Shown: piece after piece, positions 1-10,190 of the stretch | Position numbering within the stretch: the stretch's first letter is position 1 | Layout of the letters: each line of letters begins with the position of its first letter | Origin: Protonemura montana | Taxonomy: Eukaryota; Arthropoda; Insecta; Plecoptera; Nemouridae | DNA: 64,000 bases | Assembly (NCBI GenBank): GCA_947568835.1 | Contig: CANOQG010000006.1 | Coordinates: 620,001-684,000 of the forward strand | Direction: 5' to 3' | Program-made: the position numbers and the translations under genes | The notes under the pieces: model-generated | What the model saw: the letters and a program-made list of their open reading frames with translations, nothing else | The model's database searches: none | What the model was told of the DNA's origin: nothing

Positions 1-2245
1 CCCATGTCCTGCCCCATGTCCTGCCCCATGTCCTGCCCTATGTCCTGCCCTATGTACTGTCCCATGTCCTGCCCCATGTCCTGCCCCATGTCATGCCCCA
101 TGTCCTGCCCCATGTCCTCCCCCTGTCCTCCCCATGTCCCATGTCCTGTCCCATGTCATGCCCCATGTCCTGCCCCATGTCCTGCCCCATGTCCTGCCCT
201 ATGTCCTGTCCCATGTCCTGCCCCATGTCCTGCCCCATGTCCTGCTCCATGTCCTGCCCCATGTCCTGCCCCATGTCCCATGTCCTGCCCCATGTCCTGC
301 CCCATGTCCTGCCCCATGTCTTGCCCCATGTCTTGCCCCATGTCCCAAGTCCTGCCCCTTGTCCTGCCCCATGTCCTGCCCCATATCCTGCCCTATGTCC
401 TGTCCCATGTTTTGCCCCATGTCCTGCCCCATGTCCTGCTCCATGTCATCCCCCTGTCCTGCCCCATGTCCCATGTCCTGCCCCATGTCCTGCCCCATGT
501 CCTGCCCCATGTCCTGCCCTATGTCCTGTCCCATGTCCTGCCCCATGTCCTGCCCCATGTCCTGCTCCATGTCCTGCCCCATGTCCTGCCCCATGTCTTG
601 CCCCATGTCCCATGTCCTGCCCCTTGTCCTGCCCCATGTCCTGCCCCATATCCTGCCCTATGTCCTGTCCCATGTCCTGCCCCATGTCCTGCCCCATGTC
701 CTACCCCATTTCCTGCCCCATGTCCTGCCCTATGTCCTGTCCCATGTCCTGCCCCATGTCCTGCCCCATGTCCTGCCCCATGTCCTGCCCCATGTCTTGC
801 CCCATGTCCCATGTCCTGCCCCATGTCCTGCCCCATGTCCTGCCCCATTTCCTGCCCTATTTCCTGCCCCATGTCCTGCCCCATGTCCTGCCCCATTTCC
901 TGCCCCATGTCCTGCCCTATGTCCTGTCCCATGTCCTGCCCCATGTCCTGCCCCATGTCCTGCTCCATGTCCCCCCCCTGTCCTGCCCCATGTCCCATGC
1001 CCTGCCCCATGTCCTGCCCCATGTCCTGCTCCATGTCCTGCCCCATGTCCTGCCCCATGTCCCATGTCTTGCCCCATGTCTTGCCCCATGTCCCATGTCC
1101 TGCCCCATGTCCTGCCCCATGTCCTGCCCCATGTCCTGCCCTATGTCCTGTCCCATGTCTTGCCCCATGTCCTGCCCCATGTCCTGCTCCATGTCCTCCC
1201 CCTGTCCTGCCTTATGTCCCATGTCCTGCCCCATGTCCTGCCCCATGTCCTGCCCCATGTCCTGCCCTATGTCCTGTCCCATGTCCTGCCCCATGTCCTG
1301 CCCCATGTTCTGCTCCATGTCCTGCCCCATGTCCTGCCCCATGTCCCATGTCCTGCCCCATGTCCTGCCCCTTGGCCTGTCCCATTTCCTGCCCCATGTC
1401 CTGCCCCATGTCCTGCCCCATGTCCTGCCCCATGTCCTGCCCCATGTCCTGCCCCATGTCCTGCCCCATGTCCCATGTCCTGCCCCATGTCCTGCCCCAT
1501 GTCCTGCCCCATGTCCTGCCCTATGTACTGTCCCATGTCCTGCCCCATGTCCTGCCCCATGTCCTGCTCCATGTCCTCCCCCTGTCCTGCCTATGTCCCA
1601 TGTCCTGCCCCATGTCTTGCCCCATGTCCCATGTCCTGCCCCATGTCCTGCCCCATGTCCTGCCCCATGTCCTGCCCCCTGTCCTGTGCCTTGTCCTGCC
1701 CCATGTCCTGCCCCATGTCCTGCTCCATGTCCTCCCCCTGTCCTGCCCCATGTCCCATGTCCCATGTCCTGCCCCATGTCCTGCCCCATGTCCTGCTCTA
1801 TGTCCTGCCCCATGTCCTGCCCCATGTCCCATGTCCTGCCCCATGTCTTGCCCCATGTCCCATGTCCTGCCCCATGTCCTGCCCCATGTCCTGCCCCATG
1901 TCCTGCCCTATGTCCTGTCCCATGTCCTGCCCCATGTCCTGCCCCATGTCCAGCTCCATGTCCTCCCCCTGTCCTGCCCCATGTCCCATGTCCTGCCCCA
2001 TGTCATGCCCCATGTCCTGCCCCATGTCCTCCCCCTGTCCTGCCCCGTGTCCCATGTCCTGCCTCATGTCCTGCCCCATGTCCTGCCCTATGTCCTGCCC
2101 CATGTCCTGCCCCATGTCCTGCCCCATGTCCTACCCTATGTCCTGCCCTATGTCCTGCCCCATGTCCTGCCCTATGTCCTGCCCCATGTCCTGCCCTATG
2201 TCCTGTCCCATGTCCTGCCCCATGTCCTGCCCCATGTCCTGTCCC

Positions 2246-2395
2246 ATGTCATGTCCCATGTCCTGCTCCATGTCCTGCCCCACGTCCTGCCCCATGTCCT
2301 GCCCCATGTCCTGCCCCATGTCCTGTCCCATGTCATGTCCCATGTCCTGCTCCATGTCCTGCCCCACGTCCTGCCCCATGTCCTGCCCTATGTCC
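2246..2395 (+). repeat. 84-bp (7-unit) internal tandem duplication marked by ATGTCATGTCC and CACGTCC
   Basis: The string ATGTCATGTCC occurs at 2246 and again at 2330, exactly 84 bp (seven units) apart. Each occurrence is followed by a CTCC variant unit and by CACGTCC, one of the few CpG-bearing units. The double form is also seen near 11118, 28003 and 30409. The single form is seen near 16051, 25208, 34181, 36687, 40528, 43876, 46264, 47630, 50708, 56730 and 58075. The double or single state is a useful marker for sorting the copies of this region. Confidence 0.8.
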
Positions 2396-5094
2396 TGCCC
2401 CATGTCCTGCCCCATGTCCTGCCCCATGTCCTGCCCCATGTCCTGCCCATGTCCTGCCCCATGTCCTGCCCCATGTCCTGCCCCATGTCCTGCCCCATGT
2501 CTTGCCCCATGTCCCATGTCCTGCCCCTTGTCCTGCCCCATGTCCTGCCCCATATCCTGCCCTATGTCCTGTCCCATGTCCTGCCCCATGTCCTGCCCCA
2601 TGTCCTGCCCCATTTCCTGCCCCATGTCCTGCCCTATGTCCTGTCCCATGTCCTGCCAAATGTCCTGCCCCATGTCCTGCTCCATGTCCTGCCCCATGTC
2701 CTGCCCCATGTCCCATGTCCTGCCCCATGTCCTGCCCCTGGTCCTGTCCCATTTCCTGCCCCATGTCCTGCCCCATGTCCTGCCCCATGTCCTGCCCCAT
2801 GTCCTGCCCCATGTCCTGCCCCATGTCCTGCCCCATGTCTTGCCCCATGTCCCATGTCCTGCCCTAGGTCCTGCCCCATGTCCTGCCCCATGTCCTGCCC
2901 TATGTACTGTCCCATGTCCTGCCCCATGTCCTGCCCCATGTCCTGCTCCATGTCATTCCCCTGTCCTGCCTTATGTCCCATGTCCTGCCCTATGTCTTGC
3001 CCCATGTCCCATGTCCTGCCCCATGTCCTGCCCTATGTCCTGCCCCATGTCCTGCCCCCTGTCCTGTCCCATGTCCTGCCCCATGTCCTGCCCCATGTCC
3101 TGCTCCATGTCCTCCCCCTGTCCTGCCCCATGTCCCATGTCCCATGTCCTGCCCCATGTCCTGCCCCATGTCCTGCTCCATGTCCTGCCCCATGTCCTGC
3201 CCCATGTCCCATGTCCTGCCCCATGTCTTGCCCCATGTCCCATGTCCTGCCCCATGTCCTGCCCCATGTCCTGCCCCATGTCCTGCCCTATGTCCTGTCG
3301 CATGTCCTGCCCCATGTCCTGCCCCATGTCCTGCTCCATGTCCTCCCCTTGTCCTGCCCCATGTCCCATGTCCTGCCCCATGTCCTGCCCCATGTCCTGC
3401 CCCATGTCCTGCCCTATGTCCTGTCCCATGTCCTGCCCCATGTCCTGCCCCATGTTCTTCTCCATGTCCTGCCCCATGTCCTGCCCCATGTCCCATGTCC
3501 TGCCCCATGTCCTGCCCCTTGTCCTGTCCCATTTCCTGCCCCATGTCCTGCCCCATGTCCTGCCCAATGTCCTGCCCCATGTCCTGCCCCTTGTCCTGCC
3601 CCATGTCCTGCCCCATGTCCTGCCCCATGTCCTGTCCCATGTCCTGCCCCATGTAATGCCCCATGTCCTGCCCCATTTCCTCCCCCTGTCCTGCCCCATG
3701 TCCCATGTCCTGTCCCATGTCATGCCCCATGTCCTGCCCCATGTCCTGCCCCATGTCCTGCCCCATGTCCTGCCCTATGTCCTGTCCCATGTCCTGCCTC
3801 ATGTCCTGCCCCATGTCCTGCTCCATGTCCTGCCCCATGTCCTGCCCCATGTCCCATGTCCTGCCCCATGTCCTGCCCCTTGTCCTGTCCCATTTCCTGC
3901 CCCATGTCCTGCCCCATGTCCTGCCCCATGTCCTTCCCCATGTCCTGCCCCATGTCCTGCCCCATGTCCTGCCCCATGTCTTGCCCCATGTCCCATGTCC
4001 TGCCCCATGTCCTGCCCCATGTCCTGCCCCATGTCCTGCCCTATGTACTGTCCCATGTCCTGCCCCATGTCCTGCCCCATGTCCTGCTCCATGTCATCCC
4101 CCTGTCCTGCCCCATGTCCCATGTCCTGCCCCATGTCTTGCCCCATGTCCCATGTCCTGCCCCATGTCCTGCCCCATGTCCTGCCCCATGTCCTGCCCCA
4201 TGTCCTGCTCCATGTCCCCCCCCTGTCCTGCCCCATGTCCCATGTCCTGCCCCATGTCCTGCCCCATGTCCTGCTCCATGTCCTGCCCCATGTCCTGCCC
4301 CATGTCCCATGTCCTGCCCCATGTCTTGCCCCATGTCCCATGTCCTGCCCCATGTCCTGCCCCATGTCCTGCCCCATGTCCTGCCCTATGTCCTGTCCCA
4401 TGTCTTGCCCCATGTCCTGCCCCATGTCCTGCTCCATGTCCTCCCCCTGTCCTGCCCCATGTCCCATGTCCTGCCCCATGTCCTGCCCCATGTCCTGCCC
4501 CATGTCCTGCCCTATGTCCTGTCCCATGTCCTGCCCCATGTCCTGCCCCATGTTCTGCTCCATGTCCTGCCCCATGTCCTGCCCCATGTCCCATGTCCTG
4601 CCCCATGTCCTGCCCCTTGGCCTGTCCCATTTCCTGCCCCATGTCCTGCCCCATGTCCTGCCCCATGTCCTGCCCCATGTCCTGCCCCATGTCCTGCCCC
4701 ATGTCCTGCCCCATGTCTTGCCCCATGTCCCATGTCCTGCCCCATGTCCTGCCCCATGTCCTGCCCCATGTCCTGCCCCATGTCTTGCCCCATGTCCCAT
4801 GTCTTGCCCCTTGTCCTGCCCCATGTCCTGCCCCATATCCTGCCCTATGTCCTGTCCCATGTCGTGCCCCATGTCCTGCCCCATGTCCTGCTCCATGTCC
4901 TCCCCCTGTCCTGCCCCATGTCCCATGTCCTGCCCAATGTCCTGCCCCATGTCCTGCCCCATGTCCTGCCCTATGTCCTGTCCCATGTCCTGCCCCATGT
5001 CCTGCCCCATGTCCTGCTCCATGTCCTGCCCCATGTCCTGCCCCATGTCCCATGTCCTGCCCCATGTCCTGCCCCTTGTCCTGTCCCATTTCCT

Positions 5095-5410
5095 GCCCCA
5101 TGTCCTGCCCCATGTCCTGCCCTATGTCCTGTCCCATGTCCTGCCTCATGTCCTGCCCCATGTCCTGCCCCATGTCCTTCCCTATGTCCTGTCCCATGTC
5201 CTGCCCCATGTCCTGCCCCATGTCCTGCTCCATGTCCTGTCCCATGTCCTGCCCCATGTCCTGCCCCATGTCCTGCCCCATGTCCTGCCCTATGTCCTGT
5301 CCCATGTCCTGCCCCATGTCCTGCCCCATGTCCTGCCCCATGTCTTTCCCCATTTCCCATGTCCTGCCTCATGTCCTGCCCCATGTCCTGCCCCATAGCC
5401 TGGCCAATGT
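5095..5410 (+). repeat. Local copy pair ending in CATAGCCTGGCC (partner about 6440-6760)
   Basis: The stretch with CATGTCCTTCCC, CATGTCTTTCCC, CATTTCC and CATAGCCTGGCC recurs about 1.35 kb downstream at roughly 6440-6760 with the same variant order. Both members were carried along in the larger duplications: CATAGCCTGGCC is seen again near 14265, 15613, 19130, 20478 and 22726. The TAG in CATAGCC closes one + strand reading frame at each site, which explains why several long frames share the same C-terminal peptide. Confidence 0.65.
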
Positions 5411-6780
5411 CCTGCCCCATGTCCTGTCCCATGTCCTGCCCCATGTTTTGCCCCATGTCCTGCCCCATGTCCTGCCCTATGTCCTGTCCCATGTCCTGCC
5501 CCATGTCCTGCCCCATGTCCTGTCCCATGTCCTGCCTCATGTCCTACCCTATGTTCTGCCCCATTTCCTGCCCCATGTCCTGCCCCATGTCCTGGCTTAT
5601 GTCCTGCCCCATGTCCTGCCCCATGTCCTGCCCCATGTCTTGCCCCATGTCCCATGTCCTGCCCCATGTCCTGCCCCATGTCCTACCCCATGTCCTGCCC
5701 CATGTCCTGCTCCATGTCCCATGTCCTGCCCCATGTCCTGCCCCATGTCCTGTCCCATGTCCTGCCTCATGTCCTGCCCCATGTCCTGCCCCATGTCCAG
5801 CCCCATGTCCTGCCCCATGTCCTGTCCCATGTCCTGCCCCATGTCATGCCCCATGTCCTGCCCCATGTCCTGCCCCATGTCCCATGTCCTGCCCCATGTC
5901 CTGCCCTTTGTCCTGTCCCATTTCCTGCCCCATGTCCTGCCCCATGTCCTGCCCCATGTCCTGCCCCATGTCCTGCCCCATGTTCTGCCCCATGTCCTGC
6001 CCCATGTCCTGCCCTTTGTCCTGTCTAATGTCCTGCCCCATGTAATGCCCCATGTCCTGCTCCATGTCCTCCCCCTGTCCTGCCCTATGTCTTATGTCCT
6101 GCCCCATGTCCTGCCTCATGTCCTGCCCCATGTCCTGCCCTATGTCCTGTCCCATGTCCTGCCCCATTTCCTGCCCCATGTCCTGCTCCATGTCCTGCCC
6201 CATGTCCTGCCCCATGTCCCGCTCCATGTCCTCCCCCTGTCCTGCCTCATGTCCCATGTCCTGCCCCATGTCCTGCCCCATGTCCTGCCCCATGTCCTGC
6301 CCCATGTCCTGTCCCATGTCCTGCCCCATGTTTTGCCCCATGTCCTGTCCAATGTCCTGCCTTATGTCCTGCCCCATTTCCTGCCCCATGTCCTGCCCCA
6401 TGTCCTGCCCCATGTCCTGCCCTATGTCCTGCCCCATGTCCTGCCCCATGTCCTGCCCTATGTCCTGTCCCATGTCCTGTCCCATGTCCTGCCCCATGTC
6501 CTGCCCCATGTCCTTCCCTATGTCCTGTCCCATGTCCTGCCCCATGTCCTGCCCCATGTCCTGCTCCATGTCCTGTCCCATGTCCTGCCCCATGTCCTGC
6601 CCCATGTCCTGCCCCATGTCCTGCCCTATGTCCTGTCCCATGTCCTGCCCCATGTCCTGCCCCATGTCCTGCCCCATGTCCTGCCCCATGTCTTTCCCCA
6701 TTTCCCATGTCCTGCCTCATGTCCTGCCCCATGTCCTGCCCCATAGCCTGGCCAATGTCCTGCCCCATGTCATGTCCCAT

Positions 6781-8485
6781 GTCTTGCCCCTTGTCCTGCC
6801 CCATGTCCTGCCCCATATCCTGCCCTATGTCCTGTCCCATGTCGTGCCCCATGTCCTGCCCCATGTCCTGCTCCATGTCCTCCCCCTGTCCTGCCCCATG
6901 TCCCATGTCCTGCCCAATGTCCTGCCCCATGTCCTGCCCCATGTCCTGCCCTATGTCCTGTCCCATGTCCTGCCCCATGTCCTGCCCCATGTCCTGCTCC
7001 ATGTCCTGCCCCATGTCCTGCCCCATGTCCCATGTCCTGCCCCATGTCCTGCCCCTTGTCCTGTCCCATTTCCTGTACCATGTCCTGCCCCATGTCCTGC
7101 CCCATGTCCTGCCCCATGTCCTGCCCCATGTCCTGCCCCATGTCCTGCCCCATGTCTTGCCCCATGTCCCATGTCCTGCCCCATGTCCTGCCCCATGTCC
7201 TGCCCTATGTCCTGCCCTATGTACTGTCCCATGTCCTGCCCCATGTCCTGCCCCATGTCATGCCCCATGTCCTGCCCCATGTCCTCCCCCTGTCCTCCCC
7301 ATGTCCCATGTCCTGTCCCATGTCATGCCCCATGTCCTGCCCCATGTCCTGCCCCATGTCCTGCCCTATGTCCTGTCCCATGTCCTGCCCCATGTCCTGC
7401 CCCATGTCCTGCTCCATGTCCTGCCCCATGTCCTGCCCCATGTCCCATGTCCTGCCCCATGTCCTGCCCCATGTCCTGCCCCATGTCTTGCCCCATGTCT
7501 TGCCCCATGTCCCAAGTCCTGCCCCTTGTCCTGCCCCATGTCCTGCCCCATATCCTGCCCTATGTCCTGTCCCATGTTTTGCCCCATGTCCTGCCCCATG
7601 TCCTGCTCCATGTCATCCCCCTGTCCTGCCCCATGTCCCATGTCCTGCCCCATGTCCTGCCCCATGTCCTGCCCCATGTCCTGCCCTATGTCCTGTCCCA
7701 TGTCCTGCCCCATGTCCTGCCCCATGTCCTGCTCCATGTCCTGCCCCATGTCCTGCCCCATGTCTTGCCCCATGTCCCATGTCCTGCCCCTTGTCCTGCC
7801 CCATGTCCTGCCCCATATCCTGCCCTATGTCCTGTCCCATGTCCTGCCCCATGTCCTGCCCCATGTCCTACCCCATTTCCTGCCCCATGTCCTGCCCTAT
7901 GTCCTGTCCCATGTCCTGCCCCATGTCCTGCCCCATGTCCTGCCCCATGTCCTGCCCCATGTCTTGCCCCATGTCCCATGTCCTGCCCCATGTCCTGCCC
8001 CATGTCCTGCCCCATTTCCTGCCCTATTTCCTGCCCCATGTCCTGCCCCATGTCCTGCCCCATTTCCTGCCCCATGTCCTGCCCTATGTCCTGTCCCATG
8101 TCCTGCCCCATGTCCTGCCCCATGTCCTGCTCCATGTCCCCCCCCTGTCCTGCCCCATGTCCCATGTCCTGCCCCATGTCCTGCCCCATGTCCTGCTCCA
8201 TGTCCTGCCCCATGTCCTGCCCCATGTCCCATGTCTTGCCCCATGTCTTGCCCCATGTCCCATGTCCTGCCCCATGTCCTGCCCCATGTCCTGCCCCATG
8301 TCCTGCCCTATGTCCTGTCCCATGTCTTGCCCCATGTCCTGCCCCATGTCCTGCTCCATGTCCTCCCCCTGTCCTGCCTTATGTCCCATGTCCTGCCCCA
8401 TGTCCTGCCCCATGTCCTGCCCCATGTCCTGCCCTATGTCCTGTCCCATGTCCTGCCCCATGTCCTGCCCCATGTTCTGCTCCAT
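6781..8485 (+). repeat. 1,705-bp tandem duplication, copy 1
   Basis: This segment is followed directly by a second copy at 8486-10190. Both copies start at GTCTTGCCCCTTGTCC and contain the CATATCC, GTCGTGCC, TGTACTG and CCCCCCCC markers at the same relative positions. The period of 1,705 bp is 12x142+1, so the second copy lies one base out of frame with the first. I found one base difference: T at 8167 against C at 9872. From 7168 onward the segment also matches 1-1310 at an offset of 7,167 bp. Left of 6781 the match stops within a few bases, so the breakpoints are sharp. Confidence 0.9.
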
Positions 8486-10190
8486 GTCTTGCCCCTTGTC
8501 CTGCCCCATGTCCTGCCCCATATCCTGCCCTATGTCCTGTCCCATGTCGTGCCCCATGTCCTGCCCCATGTCCTGCTCCATGTCCTCCCCCTGTCCTGCC
8601 CCATGTCCCATGTCCTGCCCAATGTCCTGCCCCATGTCCTGCCCCATGTCCTGCCCTATGTCCTGTCCCATGTCCTGCCCCATGTCCTGCCCCATGTCCT
8701 GCTCCATGTCCTGCCCCATGTCCTGCCCCATGTCCCATGTCCTGCCCCATGTCCTGCCCCTTGTCCTGTCCCATTTCCTGTACCATGTCCTGCCCCATGT
8801 CCTGCCCCATGTCCTGCCCCATGTCCTGCCCCATGTCCTGCCCCATGTCCTGCCCCATGTCTTGCCCCATGTCCCATGTCCTGCCCCATGTCCTGCCCCA
8901 TGTCCTGCCCTATGTCCTGCCCTATGTACTGTCCCATGTCCTGCCCCATGTCCTGCCCCATGTCATGCCCCATGTCCTGCCCCATGTCCTCCCCCTGTCC
9001 TCCCCATGTCCCATGTCCTGTCCCATGTCATGCCCCATGTCCTGCCCCATGTCCTGCCCCATGTCCTGCCCTATGTCCTGTCCCATGTCCTGCCCCATGT
9101 CCTGCCCCATGTCCTGCTCCATGTCCTGCCCCATGTCCTGCCCCATGTCCCATGTCCTGCCCCATGTCCTGCCCCATGTCCTGCCCCATGTCTTGCCCCA
9201 TGTCTTGCCCCATGTCCCAAGTCCTGCCCCTTGTCCTGCCCCATGTCCTGCCCCATATCCTGCCCTATGTCCTGTCCCATGTTTTGCCCCATGTCCTGCC
9301 CCATGTCCTGCTCCATGTCATCCCCCTGTCCTGCCCCATGTCCCATGTCCTGCCCCATGTCCTGCCCCATGTCCTGCCCCATGTCCTGCCCTATGTCCTG
9401 TCCCATGTCCTGCCCCATGTCCTGCCCCATGTCCTGCTCCATGTCCTGCCCCATGTCCTGCCCCATGTCTTGCCCCATGTCCCATGTCCTGCCCCTTGTC
9501 CTGCCCCATGTCCTGCCCCATATCCTGCCCTATGTCCTGTCCCATGTCCTGCCCCATGTCCTGCCCCATGTCCTACCCCATTTCCTGCCCCATGTCCTGC
9601 CCTATGTCCTGTCCCATGTCCTGCCCCATGTCCTGCCCCATGTCCTGCCCCATGTCCTGCCCCATGTCTTGCCCCATGTCCCATGTCCTGCCCCATGTCC
9701 TGCCCCATGTCCTGCCCCATTTCCTGCCCTATTTCCTGCCCCATGTCCTGCCCCATGTCCTGCCCCATTTCCTGCCCCATGTCCTGCCCTATGTCCTGTC
9801 CCATGTCCTGCCCCATGTCCTGCCCCATGTCCTGCTCCATGTCCCCCCCCTGTCCTGCCCCATGTCCCATGCCCTGCCCCATGTCCTGCCCCATGTCCTG
9901 CTCCATGTCCTGCCCCATGTCCTGCCCCATGTCCCATGTCTTGCCCCATGTCTTGCCCCATGTCCCATGTCCTGCCCCATGTCCTGCCCCATGTCCTGCC
10001 CCATGTCCTGCCCTATGTCCTGTCCCATGTCTTGCCCCATGTCCTGCCCCATGTCCTGCTCCATGTCCTCCCCCTGTCCTGCCTTATGTCCCATGTCCTG
10101 CCCCATGTCCTGCCCCATGTCCTGCCCCATGTCCTGCCCTATGTCCTGTCCCATGTCCTGCCCCATGTCCTGCCCCATGTTCTGCTCCAT
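8486..10190 (+). repeat. 1,705-bp tandem duplication, copy 2
   Basis: This is the direct repeat of 6781-8485. The copy ends inside the unit that precedes the CTCC variant at about 10190, after which the sequence continues as block A instead of starting a third copy. It carries C at 9872, as block A copy 1 does at base 1000, whereas the first tandem copy has T at 8167. The segment overlaps the start of block A copy 2 (8873), so part of it takes part in both duplications. Its start was also copied to 25396, at an offset of 16,910 bp. Confidence 0.9.

Larger units (their letters stand above)
1..6770 (+). repeat. Higher-order block A, copy 1 (left edge cut by window)
   Basis: This 6.77-kb stretch reappears at 8873-15642 with a constant offset of 8,872 bp and no indel. 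In the parts compared I found no base difference. Matching landmarks include the TAG variant CCCTAGGTCC (about 2863 and 11735), the TAA variant CATGTAATG (about 3650 and 12522, and about 6040 and 14912), and CATAGCCTGGCC (about 5393 and 14265). The match ends at about 6771/15643, where copy 1 runs into CATGTCATGTCC and copy 2 continues with normal units. Because the match begins at base 1, the duplicated block is longer than what is visible. Neighbouring 12-mers inside the block differ from one another, so the identity comes from recent block duplication and not from unit-level homogenisation. Confidence 0.9.

Noticed and set aside
960-990. Human PRDM9 13-mer (CCNCCNTNNCCNC) at the eight-C units
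   Set aside because: Seven of eight fixed positions fit, but the last C is G. PRDM9 specificity also differs between species, so the likeness has no weight here.
1670-1700. CTCF-like core in TGCCCCCTGTCC units
   Set aside because: Only about the first eight bases resemble the core; the following TGG is absent. The unit is a simple point variant of the satellite.
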